A stretch of DNA of 64,000 nt from Acidobacteriota bacterium (GCA_021832085.1 JAKBLM010000012.1:1-64000), one strand, 5' to 3'; positions 16,394-26,112 are shown, numbered from the stretch's first letter. Translations and numbers: made by a program. Notes: generated by a model from the letters alone, not told the origin.

Positions 16394-17839
16394 ATGCGAG
16401 GCCTACCTGCCAGTCGTATAGTCAGGATCGGGGTTTCCCTGGCCATTGTTGGGGCGATTACCTTTGTCTACGCCCGCATTTTCCCGGCCAACAGCGCCAC
16501 CGTGGGACTGACGCTGCTGCTGGCGATCCTGGTGGTTTCTACCGTCTGGGGCATTGTCGTTTCGATCGTCACGTCAGTGGCCGGGGTGCTGGCGTTCAAC
16601 TATTTCTTCCTGCCCCCGGTGGGCCGGCTGACGATTGCCGATCCGCAAAATTGGATGGCGCTATCGGTGTTTCTGGTGACGGCCGTGATTGGCGGCCAGC
16701 TTTCCTCGCGCGCGCGGCGGCAAGCGGAGGAAGCGGACCGTCGGCGGCGCGAGGTGGAGCGGCTCTACGAGTTCAGCCAGAAGCTGTTGAGCGCGGGCAA
16801 CGCGATCGAGTTGCTCAACGCGATTCCGCGGCAGATCGTGGATTCGTTCGAGGTGGGTGCGGCGGCGCTCTTTCTGGCCGAAAAGCAGAAGGTGTACCGG
16901 TCGGGACTGGAGATTCCGCAGCTCGACATGGAGCGGCTCAAAGCGGTGGTGGCCGGTGAGGAGCCGCGCGTGGACTTGGAGGAGAGCCTCTGTTTCTTGC
17001 CGGTCCGCATGGGCCTGCGGGTTGTCGGGAGCCTGGGAATCTCCGGGCGGGTGCTTTCGCGCCAGTCGCTCGACGCATTGGGAACGCTGATCGCGATCGC
17101 AGTCGAGCGGGCGCGCGCCATCGAGCAGTTGAGCCGCACCGAAGCCGCGCAGGAAGGCGAACGACTCAAATCGGCGCTGCTTGATTCGATCACCCACGAC
17201 TTCCGCACGCCGCTCACCTCGATCAGGGCCGCCGTCACCAGCCTGCTGACGGACGCCGCGCTTGAGCCTGCCCGAGCGCGGGAGTTGCTCACCGTCATCG
17301 ACGAGGAAGCCAACCGGCTCAACAACCTGGTCGGTGAGGCGGCTGAGATAGAACGCCTGGAGGCCGGGGAATTCGAACTCGACCTGAAACCGCAATCGAT
17401 CGAAGAGATCATCGCCGTCGCTCTGAACCAGACCAAGGGGCTGCTAGACGGCCGTCCGGTCGAGGTGCATGTGCAGGAGGGTCTTCCTCCGGTTCGCGCT
17501 GATCTGAAGCTCGCAAAGGACGCGCTGGCACAACTGGTGGTGAATGCCCATTCCTATTCCGCGCCCGGAGAGCCGATCGTGATCACGGCGGAGGCAAGCG
17601 GCCAGTTCGTCCTCACGAGCGTCGCCGATCGCGGGCCTGGCATCGAGGACCTCGAGTTGGGTCTGATTTTCGAGAAGTTTTACCGGGGCAAAAACCAGCG
17701 GACCCGAGTCCAGGGCACCGGAATGGGCCTGCCGATCGCCAAAGCGATCATCGAGGCGCACGGGGGAACGATCGGGGTGGTCAGCCAGTTGAATCATGGC
17801 TCGGTTTTCACCTTCAGCCTGCCGGTGGACCGGGGATAG
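16394..17839 (+). CDS. KdpD C-terminal half: DUF4118 membrane sensor histidine kinase
   Basis: 481 aa. Four transmembrane helices of the DUF4118/KdpD type (about residues 10-100), a GAF-like region (about 125-245), then HisKA with the phospho-acceptor in SITHDFRTPLTS (His268). The HATPase_c domain has the N box (LVVNAHSYS), DRGPGIE, and GTGMGLPIAK. It autophosphorylates and passes phosphate to the response regulator 11 bp downstream. The KdpD N-terminal domain is missing and is encoded on the opposite strand (15220-16344). There is no Shine-Dalgarno; a TAGAAT -10-like hexamer ends 6 bases before the ATG, so the transcript may be leaderless. Confidence 0.88.
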   Translation: MRGLPASRIVRIGVSLAIVGAITFVYARIFPANSATVGLTLLLAILVVSTVWGIVVSIVTSVAGVLAFNYFFLPPVGRLTIADPQNWMALSVFLVTAVIGGQLSSRARRQAEEADRRRREVERLYEFSQKLLSAGNAIELLNAIPRQIVDSFEVGAAALFLAEKQKVYRSGLEIPQLDMERLKAVVAGEEPRVDLEESLCFLPVRMGLRVVGSLGISGRVLSRQSLDALGTLIAIAVERARAIEQLSRTEAAQEGERLKSALLDSITHDFRTPLTSIRAAVTSLLTDAALEPARARELLTVIDEEANRLNNLVGEAAEIERLEAGEFELDLKPQSIEEIIAVALNQTKGLLDGRPVEVHVQEGLPPVRADLKLAKDALAQLVVNAHSYSAPGEPIVITAEASGQFVLTSVADRGPGIEDLELGLIFEKFYRGKNQRTRVQGTGMGLPIAKAIIEAHGGTIGVVSQLNHGSVFTFSLPVDRG

Positions 17840-17850
17840 GAACGGCGGCC

Positions 17851-18582
17851 GTGAGTGGCGCGAAGATTCTTGTCGTTGACGACGAGCCGCAGATCCGCCG
17901 CGTGCTGCGAACCGCGCTCACTAGTCGCGGCTACGTGGTGGTCGAAGCGCGCAGTGGCGAAGAGGCCGTGGAGTTGATTCGTAGCGAGCGGCCCGACTTG
18001 CTGCTGCTCGACGTGAACATGCCCGGCATGAGCGGCCTGGCCGCCTGCCGCGAAATTCGCGCGGTGTCCGACACGGCGATCATCATGGTGACCGTGCGGG
18101 ACAAGGAGGCGGACAAAGTCGAGGCGCTCGATGCCGGCGCCGATGACTATGTGGTCAAGCCCTTCAGTATCGAAGAACTGCTTGCCCGCATGCGCGCCGC
18201 GCTACGCCGCTCGATGGGGACCCAACCGGTCGAGCCTGTCGTAACAGCGGATCTGCGGATCGATTTCGAGAGCCGTAAGGTGGTGGTGCGCGGAGCGCCG
18301 GTCCGGCTGACGCCCAAGGAGTTCGACCTGCTGCGGCAACTGGTGGTCAATGCCGGGAAGACCTTGCCGCACCGCCGGCTGCTGCAATTGGTGTGGGGCC
18401 CGGACTACGGTGAAGAAACGGAATACCTGCGCGTCTTCATCAATCAGCTTCGCAAGAAGATCGAACCCGATCCTCGCCACCCTTGCTACATCCTCACCGA
18501 GCCTTGGGTGGGCTACCGCTTTGAACTTCCGGCGGCGCCAACTCCGGCGAAACCGTTGGCCGAGCCGGAGCGAATCGGATAG
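17851..18582 (+). CDS. kdpE: KdpE response regulator (OmpR/PhoB family)
   Basis: 243 aa, GTG start. Receiver domain with acidic pocket (VVDDEPQ), phospho-acceptor Asp54 in [10 protein letters not shown], switch Thr in MVTVRD and Lys in VVKPF. A C-terminal OmpR-type winged helix follows ([13 protein letters not shown] to GYRFELP). It is the partner of the kinase directly upstream and activates kdpFABC when K+ is limiting. The gene is convergent with kdpC, and the 3' ends overlap by 70 bp, so the last ~23 codons are antisense to kdpC codons. Confidence 0.93.
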   Translation: MSGAKILVVDDEPQIRRVLRTALTSRGYVVVEARSGEEAVELIRSERPDLLLLDVNMPGMSGLAACREIRAVSDTAIIMVTVRDKEADKVEALDAGADDYVVKPFSIEELLARMRAALRRSMGTQPVEPVVTADLRIDFESRKVVVRGAPVRLTPKEFDLLRQLVVNAGKTLPHRRLLQLVWGPDYGEETEYLRVFINQLRKKIEPDPRHPCYILTEPWVGYRFELPAAPTPAKPLAEPERIG

Positions 18583-19139
18583 AGCCGGTTGAGGGCCAGG
18601 TTCAGCTCGAGTACGTTCACCCGCGCGTCGCCCAGGAAACCAAACTGCTTTCCCGTGATGTGTTTCTCTACCAGCGCGCGCAACGCGTGCTCGCTGATGC
18701 CCCGCGCCCGTGCCACCCGCGGCAGCTGAAACAGTGCGGCGGCCGGGGAAATATCGGGATCCAAACCGGAGCCCGAAGCGGTCACCAAGTCAATGGGAAT
18801 GGGCGTACCCGGGTTTTGCGCGCGCAACTTTTTCACGTCTGCCTCGACGCGGTCGAGCAACGCCTTGTTCGTCGGCGCCAGATTGGAGCCGCCGCTGTCG
18901 AGCGCGTTGTAGCCGCTTCCCGCCGCCGAAGGCCGGGAGTGAAAATAGGAGGGCCCCGTGAACTCCTGGCCGATGATCCGGGAGCCGATGAGCTTCCCGT
19001 TTCTTTCGATCAGTTGGCCGTCCGCCCGGCGCGGGAACATGAGCTGTGCCAACCCCGTGACGGCAAGCGGATAACCCAGCCCGAATAGCAAGGTTGTGAT
19101 CAGGGTAAACCAGACGGCGATGAGCAAATTCTTCTTCAC
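18513..19139 (-). CDS. kdpC: Potassium-transporting ATPase subunit KdpC
   Basis: 208 aa. One N-terminal transmembrane helix ([20 protein letters not shown]), then the conserved periplasmic domain with [17 protein letters not shown] and [16 protein letters not shown]. KdpC stabilises the KdpFABC complex and increases its affinity for K+ or ATP. It lies 9 bp after kdpB in the same operon. The last ~15 residues ([10 protein letters not shown] region) extend beyond the usual family end and overlap kdpE on the other strand. Confidence 0.95.
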   Translation of the reverse strand: MKKNLLIAVWFTLITTLLFGLGYPLAVTGLAQLMFPRRADGQLIERNGKLIGSRIIGQEFTGPSYFHSRPSAAGSGYNALDSGGSNLAPTNKALLDRVEADVKKLRAQNPGTPIPIDLVTASGSGLDPDISPAAALFQLPRVARARGISEHALRALVEKHITGKQFGFLGDARVNVLELNLALNRLYPIRSGSANGFAGVGAAGSSKR

Positions 19140-19148
19140 GAGTTCCTC

Positions 19149-21197
19149 TCACACGATATGGAGGTGGACGAGCAGCATATCGATCAGCTTGATGCCCACG
19201 AACGGAGCGATCACGCCTCCCAGGCCATAAATCAGCAGATTGCGGCGCAGCAGCGACGCGGCACCCACTGGCCGGTAGCGCACGCCGCGTAGCGACAGCG
19301 GGATCAGGGCGATGATGATCAGCGCGTTGAAAATCACCGCGGAAAGAACAGCGGATTGGGGTGTGGCCAGGTGCATCACGTTCAGGACCTGCAGTTCCGG
19401 AAAGGCCACGCTGAACATCGCGGGGATGATGGCGAAATATTTGGCCACGTCATTGGCTACCGAGAACGTTGTGAGGGCGCCGCGCGTTATCAGCAGCTGC
19501 TTGCCGATCTCGACGATCTCGATCAGTTTCGTCGGGTTCGAGTCGAGATCGACCATGTTGCCAGCTTCCTTGGCGGCCTGCGTACCGGTGTTCATGGCCA
19601 CGCCGACATCGGCCTGAGCCAGGGCCGGGGCGTCGTTTGTGCCGTCACCGGCCATGGCCACCAGTCGGCCTTGCGCCTGTTCTTTCTTGATCAACGCCAT
19701 TTTGTCTTCCGGCTTCGCTTCGGCCAGGAAGTCGTCCACTCCGGCCGTGCGAGCGATGGCGGCGGCGGTGAGCGGATTGTCACCGGTGATCATTACTGTG
19801 CGAATGCCCATGGCACGGAGATGATCGAAGCGCTCGCGGATCCCTCCCTTTACGACGTCGGTCAGCGCGATGACGCCAAGCACCCGGCGGTCCTGAGCCA
19901 CGAGCAGTGGCGTCCCGCCCCCGCTGGCAATCTCGGTCACAACTTGCTTGGTTTCCGGGGGCACTTCGCGCCCCTGCTCTGCGACGTACTTGGCGATCGC
20001 GTCTGGAGCGCCCTTGCGGATCTGCCGGTTGTCCAAATCCACGCCAGACATGCGCGTGTGGGCGGAAAAGGGGATGAAAGAGGGGTTGTGCTGGGCAAAC
20101 TCGTGCCCGCGTAGGCCGTACTTTTCCTTGGCGAGGACAACGATCGAGCGGCCTTCGGGCGTTTCGTCGGCCAAGGAGGCGAACTGGGCGGCGCGCGCCA
20201 GATCGAGTTCACTGACGTTCTTGCAGGGATAGAGCGCGGTTGCCTGGCGGTTACCGAGCGTGATGGTTCCTGTTTTGTCGAGCAGGAGGACGTCGACGTC
20301 TCCGGCCGCTTCGACGGCACGGCCGGACATCGCGATCACGTTGCGGCGAATCAGCCGGTCCATTCCGGCAATGCCGATGGCCGAGAGCAGGGCACCGATG
20401 GTGGTGGGAATCAGGCAGACGAGAAGCGAAATCAGGACGAAGAGGTTCTGCGGCGCCCCGGAATAGATGGCGAAAGGCTGCAACGTCACAACGGCGACCA
20501 GGAAGATGATGGTGAGCCCGGCGAGCAGGATGTTGAGCGCGATCTCATTGGGGGTCTTTTGCCGCGATGCTCCCTCAACGAGCTGGATCATGCGGTCAAG
20601 AAACGTCTCGCCAGGATTCGAGCTGATGCGCACGGTGATTTCGTCGGAGAGCACGCGAGTGCCGCCGGTCACGGCCGAACGGTCGCCACCGGCTTCGCGA
20701 ATAACCGGGGCCGATTCTCCGGTGATCGCCGATTCGTCGACCGAGGCGACGCCGGCGATGATTTCCCCGTCGCCGGGAATAAATTCGCCGGCGGAGACGA
20801 TCACAATGTCGCCCGCCCGCAATTTCGAACTCGGCACGATTTCGGTTTGGTCGTCGCCCCAGACGCGCCGGGCCTGGGTTTCTGTCCGGGCCTTGCGCAG
20901 CGTTTCCGCCTGGGCCTTGCCGCGGCCCTCAGCCATCGCTTCGGCGAAATTGGCAAAGAGAACGGTGAACCATAGCCAGAGCGTGATTTGGAAATCAAAA
21001 CCGATTTGTCCGGTATGGTGAAAGATATTCCAGAAGAACTGGATCGTCGTCAGCGTGGCCCCGACTTCGACCACGAACATCACCGGGTTCTTGATCATGG
21101 TTTGCGGACGAAGTTTGCGAAAGGAGTCCGCGATCGCCCGGGAAAGAATCTTCCGGTCGGTGAGAGACTGTTTCTTGCGTCGATCCCTTTTGTCCAT
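19149..21197 (-). CDS. kdpB: Potassium-transporting P-type ATPase KdpB
   Basis: 682 aa, normal length. It has the phosphorylation motif DKTGTIT with Asp307 (the same number as in E. coli), the TGES actuator motif, KGAPDAI nucleotide-binding loop, [10 protein letters not shown], and [20 protein letters not shown] hinge. It is the catalytic subunit of the KdpFABC high-affinity K+ pump. The operon is tight: kdpA stops 7 bp upstream and kdpC starts 9 bp downstream. Confidence 0.97.
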   Translation of the reverse strand: MDKRDRRKKQSLTDRKILSRAIADSFRKLRPQTMIKNPVMFVVEVGATLTTIQFFWNIFHHTGQIGFDFQITLWLWFTVLFANFAEAMAEGRGKAQAETLRKARTETQARRVWGDDQTEIVPSSKLRAGDIVIVSAGEFIPGDGEIIAGVASVDESAITGESAPVIREAGGDRSAVTGGTRVLSDEITVRISSNPGETFLDRMIQLVEGASRQKTPNEIALNILLAGLTIIFLVAVVTLQPFAIYSGAPQNLFVLISLLVCLIPTTIGALLSAIGIAGMDRLIRRNVIAMSGRAVEAAGDVDVLLLDKTGTITLGNRQATALYPCKNVSELDLARAAQFASLADETPEGRSIVVLAKEKYGLRGHEFAQHNPSFIPFSAHTRMSGVDLDNRQIRKGAPDAIAKYVAEQGREVPPETKQVVTEIASGGGTPLLVAQDRRVLGVIALTDVVKGGIRERFDHLRAMGIRTVMITGDNPLTAAAIARTAGVDDFLAEAKPEDKMALIKKEQAQGRLVAMAGDGTNDAPALAQADVGVAMNTGTQAAKEAGNMVDLDSNPTKLIEIVEIGKQLLITRGALTTFSVANDVAKYFAIIPAMFSVAFPELQVLNVMHLATPQSAVLSAVIFNALIIIALIPLSLRGVRYRPVGAASLLRRNLLIYGLGGVIAPFVGIKLIDMLLVHLHIV

Positions 21198-21204
21198 GAC
21201 AGCC

Positions 21205-22977
21205 TCAGAAGGTTTTCCCCGCCATCATCATCAAGTGCTCGAGAATCGGGCCAAGACTGAGAGCGGGGAAGAAGGTCAGCGCGCCGACGATCAGAATCGT
21301 GGAAACGAGCAGGACGGTGAACAGGGGGCCGGTCACGGGGAATGTCCCCGACGATTCAGGCACAATCTTTTTCTTGGCCAGGCTGCCGGCGATGGCAAGT
21401 ACCGGGATGATCATGAAGAAACGGCCGAGCAACTGAGTCAGGCCAGTGGTGATGTTGTACCAGGGAGTGTTCGCGTTCAGGCCGGCGAACGCCGAGCCGT
21501 TGTTGCCAGCCGAAGAAACGTAAGCGTAGACCACCTGCGTCAGCCCGTGGGGCCCCGGATTCGAGATGCTGGAAGTCCCGAACGGTTGGACCACGGAGAT
21601 CGCCGGGAAGCCAAGAGTGATGAACGTCAGGATGAGAATGGCGAGCATGGCCATCTTGACGTCGTAGGCTTCGATTTTCTTCCCGAGGTATTCCGGTGTT
21701 CGGCCGACCATTAAGCCGGCAATGAATACAGCGAGAATCACGAAGACCACCATACCGATAAGCCCGGCGCCGACCCCTCCGAAAACCACTTCACCCAACA
21801 TGATGTTGACCAGGGGAACCATGCCGCCGATCGGAGTATACGAATCGAACATTGAATTCACCGCGCCGCAACTGGCGTCGGTGGTCACGGTGGTGAACAG
21901 GGAAGAATCGGCGATCCCGAAGCGCACCTCCTTTCCTTCCATATTTCCGCCCGGTTGCAGCGCGCTCGCCCGCTGATCGGTGCCCACCAGCAGCGGATTC
22001 CCTCTCGCCTCGGCCCAATAGACCGTGGAGACGCCGACCAGGAATAGAAACGCCATGGCCGCCCAGATGGCCCAGCCGTGACGCTGCGACCCGGTCATGC
22101 GGCCCAGAGTGTAGGTGAGCCCGGAAGGGATGGCGAAGATCAGCACCATTTCCAGGAAATTGGTGAACGGCGTCGGATTTTCGAAGGGGTGGGCGCTGTT
22201 GGCGTTGAAAAAGCCGCCGCCATTGGTGCCGAATTCCTTGATCACTTCCTGGGAGGCCACCGGGCCCTGCGGAATCACCTGCCGGGTCACTTCCTTGGAC
22301 GTCATCTTGCCATTCGCTCCGGTTACTTGTACGGAGTGAGGCGCGATCAGGTGCGCGGTGGCGTAGGAATTCAGGTTCTGGATCACCCCCTGCGAAACCA
22401 GGACCAGCGATCCGACCAGGCAGACGGGCAGCAGAACCCAGAGCAGGCAGCGTGTCATATCCACCCAGAAGTTTCCCAGGTGTTCGGTTTCGTGGCGTGC
22501 GATGCCGCGAATGACCACGATCGCCAGCACGATACCAGTGGCCGCGGAAGTAAAGTTGTGATAAGCAAGCCCGGCCATTTGCGTGAAATAACTCATCGTG
22601 GTTTCGCCAGCATAGGCTTGCCAGTTTGTATTGGTGGTGAACGAGGCGGCGGTGCCAAAGGCGAGGAAGGGAGGCACGTTGGGGAGCTTCTGTGGATTGA
22701 AGGGCAGCCATTTCTGCATGCGCTCGATCAGGTAAAGCAACGTCATGGAGACGCCGCTGAACAGCAGCATCGCGATGGCATATTCGGTCCAACGCATCTC
22801 CCGTTTTTCGTCCACGCCGGTCAAGCGGTAGATCACCTTTTCGAGTGGCCGCAGCACCGGATCGAGGTACGTCTTGTTGTGGTTGAAGACTCGCGCGAGA
22901 AAGATGCCGACAGGTTTCGCGAGCAGAAAGACGACGAACAGGAACACGAGGATCTGAAGCCAGCCGTTGACCGTCAT
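21205..22977 (-). CDS. kdpA: Potassium-transporting ATPase subunit KdpA
   Basis: 590 aa, ten transmembrane helices. It carries the four selectivity-filter-like loops of the SKT family, for example [25 protein letters not shown] and [11 protein letters not shown], and [15 protein letters not shown]. It forms the K+ entry pathway of KdpFABC. The ATG lies 2 bp after the kdpF stop. Confidence 0.97.
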   Translation of the reverse strand: MTVNGWLQILVFLFVVFLLAKPVGIFLARVFNHNKTYLDPVLRPLEKVIYRLTGVDEKREMRWTEYAIAMLLFSGVSMTLLYLIERMQKWLPFNPQKLPNVPPFLAFGTAASFTTNTNWQAYAGETTMSYFTQMAGLAYHNFTSAATGIVLAIVVIRGIARHETEHLGNFWVDMTRCLLWVLLPVCLVGSLVLVSQGVIQNLNSYATAHLIAPHSVQVTGANGKMTSKEVTRQVIPQGPVASQEVIKEFGTNGGGFFNANSAHPFENPTPFTNFLEMVLIFAIPSGLTYTLGRMTGSQRHGWAIWAAMAFLFLVGVSTVYWAEARGNPLLVGTDQRASALQPGGNMEGKEVRFGIADSSLFTTVTTDASCGAVNSMFDSYTPIGGMVPLVNIMLGEVVFGGVGAGLIGMVVFVILAVFIAGLMVGRTPEYLGKKIEAYDVKMAMLAILILTFITLGFPAISVVQPFGTSSISNPGPHGLTQVVYAYVSSAGNNGSAFAGLNANTPWYNITTGLTQLLGRFFMIIPVLAIAGSLAKKKIVPESSGTFPVTGPLFTVLLVSTILIVGALTFFPALSLGPILEHLMMMAGKTF

Positions 22978-22979
22978 CG

Positions 22980-23069
22980 TCAGAAATCCTCCGCCCTGAG
23001 AAGAGCGTAGAGCAGGTAAACGAGCAGAAGGAAGCAGATCACTAGCAGGATGATGTCACCTGCGCCCAC
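22980..23069 (-). CDS. kdpF: KdpF small subunit of the potassium-transporting ATPase
   Basis: 29 aa, GTG start with a strong AGGGAGGGG ribosome-binding site. It is a single transmembrane helix (DIILLVICFLLLVYLLYALL) ending in RAEDF, the normal KdpF pattern. It stabilises the KdpABC complex as a lipid-like subunit. It starts inside the last codons of the upstream 36-aa gene and ends 2 bp before kdpA. Confidence 0.88.
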   Translation of the reverse strand: MGAGDIILLVICFLLLVYLLYALLRAEDF

Positions 23070-23166
23070 GAGCCCCTCCCTGCCTCAGCCATTCGCAGCC
23101 GAAAACGTAAAGAATCCCCAGGCCAAAAAAGCCTGCGGTTGACGCTACGAAGAGAATGTCCAACAT
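23056..23166 (-). CDS. 36-aa membrane peptide at the head of the kdp operon
   Basis: Reads MLDILFVASTAGFFGLGILY, then VFGCEWLRQGG and a basic end. It is one transmembrane helix with a C-E-W motif just after it. It overlaps the kdpF start by 14 bp, so it is translationally coupled, and AAGGAAA precedes its ATG. It is distinct from KdpF. Short ORFs of this kind occur ahead of kdpF in other bacteria, to my recollection; a role in KdpFABC assembly or KdpD control is possible but unproven. Confidence 0.6.
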   Translation of the reverse strand: MLDILFVASTAGFFGLGILYVFGCEWLRQGGARGRR

Positions 23167-23860
23167 AGCCTTGTTTCCTTCCTGCCGCATCGCTCCCGGC
23201 TGATCTGCCGCAATCCGCTTTTTCCTGCCCCGAATCGGTGCGCGTTCTCCGTTCCTCAATTTTCAGATGCTTGTGAGCGCGCTTTCTTACGACGCGTGCG
23301 TGACGGCTCCGGGTAACCCACCGCGTTCCGGAAGAAGTCACATCCTTGGCGCAATTGCGCATGCCGCCGGGTGATGATAACGCACGCGAGTCGTGTCGGC
23401 GACACTCACGCGTTTGGGCCGGAACTTCATGCAGAGCAGACGGACCAAAGGTCCTCGGTGGCCGGCCGCCGGACTTCGTGTAAGGGGCATCCTGGCCGGG
23501 CGGCTTGCGGCGGCTCTCGCGTGCGAATTGAACAGACGCATACAGCATGAATCCGATTCCAAAACCGTCGAGAACCAGAGCAACCCACATGACTTCGAAA
23601 ATGCCCCCTCCGAGTCCGCGCTCGGCCGGCTCGCCGGAACTCGGGAACTACCGGCAAGCCGTTTACAGTCTCTCCGCCACGCACTAAGGAAGTCGCAAGG
23701 GGTCCGTAAGGGTTGCGTAAAGTCGGCATCCGGCGGGTGCTGAAAGCCCCCGCGAGCGCCCGGGATGCCCTCCCTCTTGGGGCTTGCCCGCCCAATGGAA
23801 CGGGCCTAAGCTGGAGTCACTATTACCAGTCCCACGGTCGTCACGGCCAGGAGGGCGACG
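23167..23860. other. kdp upstream region
   Basis: About 700 bp between the kdp operon (leftward) and the RAM-domain gene (rightward). It contains a large inverted repeat described separately. A leftward frame beginning at 23590 (one hydrophobic segment, GFGIGFMLYASVQFARES) could be a further small membrane gene but runs into low-quality sequence that overlaps the kdp leader, so it is not called. No convincing KdpE-type AT-rich box was found. Confidence 0.4.
23289..23394 (-). promoter_or_regulatory. Candidate structured leader element of the kdp operon
   Basis: CGCGTGCGT (23293-23301) and ACGCACGCG (23380-23388) form a 9-bp stem, extended by ACGA/TCGT across a 2-nt bulge. They close a 78-nt interior that contains three palindromes: GGGTAACCC, TTCCGGAA and GCGCAATTGCGC. 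The element ends about 120 nt upstream of the first kdp ORF. The layout suggests a multi-branched RNA. c-di-AMP riboswitches precede kdp genes in some bacteria, but I could not match this sequence to that consensus by eye. Confidence 0.35.
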
Positions 23861-24088
23861 ATGAGAGCCTACGTGCTAGTGACCGTTGGTCCCGGGAAAG
23901 CTCGCGAAGTAGCCAAAAAAGTGCAAGGCATGCCAGGGGTAAAAATGGCCAACGCCTGCTGGGGCGATCCCGACGTCTATGTAGTAGCTGAGGTGCCTTC
24001 CGGTGACGACCTGAACAAGCTCGTCATCGAGAAGATTCAGCGTCTCGATGGCGTCGGGCGCACGAGCACACACATCGCCGTCGAGTAG
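23861..24088 (+). CDS. Stand-alone Lrp/AsnC-type ligand-binding (RAM) domain protein
   Basis: 75 aa. It matches only the C-terminal regulation-of-amino-acid-metabolism domain of Lrp/AsnC regulators (AYVLVTVGPGKAREVAKKV... DVYVVAEVPSGDDLNKLV) and has no DNA-binding helix-turn-helix. Such single-domain proteins form dimers or higher rings and bind small ligands; their targets are mostly unknown. The ATG follows GGAGGG. It sits alone between the kdp region and a leftward reductase gene. Confidence 0.85.
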   Translation: MRAYVLVTVGPGKAREVAKKVQGMPGVKMANACWGDPDVYVVAEVPSGDDLNKLVIEKIQRLDGVGRTSTHIAVE

Positions 24089-24186
24089 CGCGCGGGCGGA
24101 TCCAGAAAATCGTTCACAGTTGGAGTGTGCCCCGTCTGTCTGACTCCGGTCCGCCCGAGGGGCGGTGGCTTGTCCTGCTGCCCGGC

Positions 24187-24909
24187 TCAATAGCCCGCGA
24201 ACTCTTCGGTGCGCAGGTCGTCCTCGTCCACCTTCGCCTCGACGAGCATCCGGCGTGTCGCCTCGACCATTTCCGGCGGGCCGGCGATGTAAAAGATCGG
24301 CCCGTGCAGGTCCTCGATGTAGCGGCGCACCATCGCGGCGTCGATGATGCCGGTTTCCCCGCTCCAAGAAGCGGCCGAGCGTTCCATCCCGGTCATCGTG
24401 GCGATCAGCCGAAAGCGCGGATTGGCCTTTTCGAGCGCGGCGAGCGAATCGAGGAAGGCGGCGTCTTCCGGACGGTAGTTGGCGTAGAAGAGGTAGATGC
24501 GGTGCGGAAGACGGTCGTGGGCCGCCTGGCGGGCGATGCTCAGAAAGGGCGTGATGCCGATGCCGCCGGCCAGCAGCACGGCGGGCTTCGAAACGTTCTG
24601 ATGGAGCGTGAACGAGCCCATGGGCCCTTCGAGCAGCACCTCGGCGCCCGGCGCCAGTTTTTCGAGTACCCGCTTGAAAGCGGTGTCGCGCAACCGGGTC
24701 GCGATCAGCACTTCGTCTTCGTACGGCGCGCTGGCCAGCGTGAAGCTGCGCGTCGTCCCCTCGGCGTCGGTTTCCGGCGGATCGATCAGCGTCAGATCGA
24801 CGTATTGGCCGGCGCGAAAATCGAAGCCCTTCGGTTTCTCGAAATGCGAAGCGAGTGTCCGCTCGGCGACCTGTTCGTGCCGGAGCAGCTTGGCGCGGAA
24901 CGTATCCAT
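24187..24909 (-). CDS. FNR-like FAD/NAD(P)-binding oxidoreductase
   Basis: 240 aa. FAD-binding barrel (about residues 1-98; GQYVDLTLIDPP, then RSFTLASAP for the R-x-x-S-x FAD motif), then an NAD(P)-binding Rossmann half with GGIGITPFLSI, FYANYRPEDAAF and a terminal FYIAGPPEMVEATRRML. It resembles ferredoxin-NADP+ reductases and flavohaemoglobin reductase modules without a haem or 2Fe-2S domain. It probably moves electrons between NAD(P)H and a separate carrier. The ATG at 24909 has AGGAG upstream and yields the normal N-terminus. Confidence 0.88.
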   Translation of the reverse strand: MDTFRAKLLRHEQVAERTLASHFEKPKGFDFRAGQYVDLTLIDPPETDAEGTTRSFTLASAPYEDEVLIATRLRDTAFKRVLEKLAPGAEVLLEGPMGSFTLHQNVSKPAVLLAGGIGITPFLSIARQAAHDRLPHRIYLFYANYRPEDAAFLDSLAALEKANPRFRLIATMTGMERSAASWSGETGIIDAAMVRRYIEDLHGPIFYIAGPPEMVEATRRMLVEAKVDEDDLRTEEFAGY

Positions 24910-25189
24910 CGTGGCTCCTCCCGGAAAACCCGCACCGCTCGTTCCGGTTGGGACGCGGACGGCGGAGTCGGGGGAAAACACGGACGGGAACCGCTCAAAC
25001 AATCCCCGGGGTCATTATGCGGGAGAAAAGTCCTTGGGCAAAACCGGAATTCTCTGCCGCCGGGAAGCGATGTTTCCCGACGCGGGAAAATGGTACGCTC
25101 CGTTTGCGTCTTTCGGCGCCGCTGGCGCATCTCGGAGAGAGGGAAGGGACCGGCAACACTCCGATTTCTCCGAAATAGGGAGGCCAAGG

Positions 25190-25669
25190 ATGGCGGCAAA
25201 CGTCTCACCACGAATCGATGCCCGCAAGGCGGCTCCGCAAGCCTTCGAGCGGGTGCTTGCTCTCGAGAAGTACATCCATACGGTCGGCTTCGACGAGCGA
25301 CTGATCGAGTTGGTGAAGTTGCGCGCTTCGCAGATCAATGGCTGCGCGTTCTGCGTCGATATGCATGCTCGTCGCCTGCGCGAGCTTGGCGAACCGAACG
25401 AACGGATCGACGCGGTGGCCGCCTGGAGCGAAGGGCCGTTTTTCGACGAACGCGAGCGCGCCGCCCTGGCGTGGACCGAGGCAGTGACGTTGCTAAGCCG
25501 GGACCATGTGCCCGACCGTGTGTTCGAAGAGGCGCGCGCGCAGTTCGATGAAACCGAGTTGGTGAACCTGACGATCGTCGTCGCAACGATCAACGTCTGG
25601 AACCGGATTGCTGTGCCCTTCCGCGCCGTGCCGGAGGGTTATGAGCGGCTGCGACTAGTGTCCGGGTAA
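25190..25669 (+). CDS. AhpD-like / carboxymuconolactone decarboxylase family protein
   Basis: 159 aa. A single CMD helical domain with the redox motif C-A-F-C-V-D-M-H (Cys52, Cys55, His59), as in AhpD alkylhydroperoxidases. The preceding LIELVKLRASQINGC is the family hallmark. Such proteins act as peroxidases or disulfide reductases. The ATG at 25190 follows AGGGAGGCC and gives the standard length. DUF488 follows after 5 bp, so the two form an operon. Confidence 0.88.
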   Translation: MAANVSPRIDARKAAPQAFERVLALEKYIHTVGFDERLIELVKLRASQINGCAFCVDMHARRLRELGEPNERIDAVAAWSEGPFFDERERAALAWTEAVTLLSRDHVPDRVFEEARAQFDETELVNLTIVVATINVWNRIAVPFRAVPEGYERLRLVSG

Positions 25670-25674
25670 CGAGC

Positions 25675-26094
25675 ATGCCTTACGCGATTCGGATCAAGCG
25701 CGTTTATGAGCCTGCCTCCCGCGCCGACGGCGCGCGCTTTCTGGTCGAGCGACTCTGGCCGCGCGGGATCAAGAAGGACGCTTTACAAATGGACGGCTGG
25801 CTGCGCGAGGTGGCGCCGAGCCCGGCGCTGCGCCAATGGTTCGGACACGACCCGGCCAAGTGGCCCGAATTCCAGCGTCGCTACTGGCGCGAACTCGAAA
25901 GCCATCCGGAAGCTTGCATGCCGCTCCTCGATGCTGCCCGCCGCGGACCGCTCACGCTGCTCTACAGCGCGCGCGACACCGAGCACAATTCCGCTGCGCT
26001 CCTCAAAGCCTATTTGGAGAAGCACGGCGCGGGCACGGCTTCGAGCGGGCGCCCGAAAGTGCCTGCGGCGCGTCGTAGCAAGCGGCGCATTTGA
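25675..26094 (+). CDS. DUF488 family protein
   Basis: 139 aa. It has the DUF488 motifs IKRVYEP, FLVERLWPRGI, a WFGHDPAKWPEFQRRYWREL core and LLYSARDTEHN. The family is small, cytosolic and of unknown function, often near redox or stress genes. Here it follows an AhpD-like gene. The last ~20 residues are basic and non-conserved. Confidence 0.88.
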   Translation: MPYAIRIKRVYEPASRADGARFLVERLWPRGIKKDALQMDGWLREVAPSPALRQWFGHDPAKWPEFQRRYWRELESHPEACMPLLDAARRGPLTLLYSARDTEHNSAALLKAYLEKHGAGTASSGRPKVPAARRSKRRI

Positions 26095-26112
26095 AAAAAT
26101 CGCGCTGAAGAA

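Noticed and set aside
23289..23394. Assignment as a c-di-AMP (ydaO) riboswitch
   Set aside because: Some short similarity (CCGUCA, UCGUA) but the conserved core segments I know are not present; kept only as a generic structured element.
23042..23590. Possible 182-aa small membrane protein gene upstream of kdp
   Set aside because: Only the first ~25 residues look like a membrane helix; the rest is low-quality and overlaps the real 36-aa gene and the structured leader.
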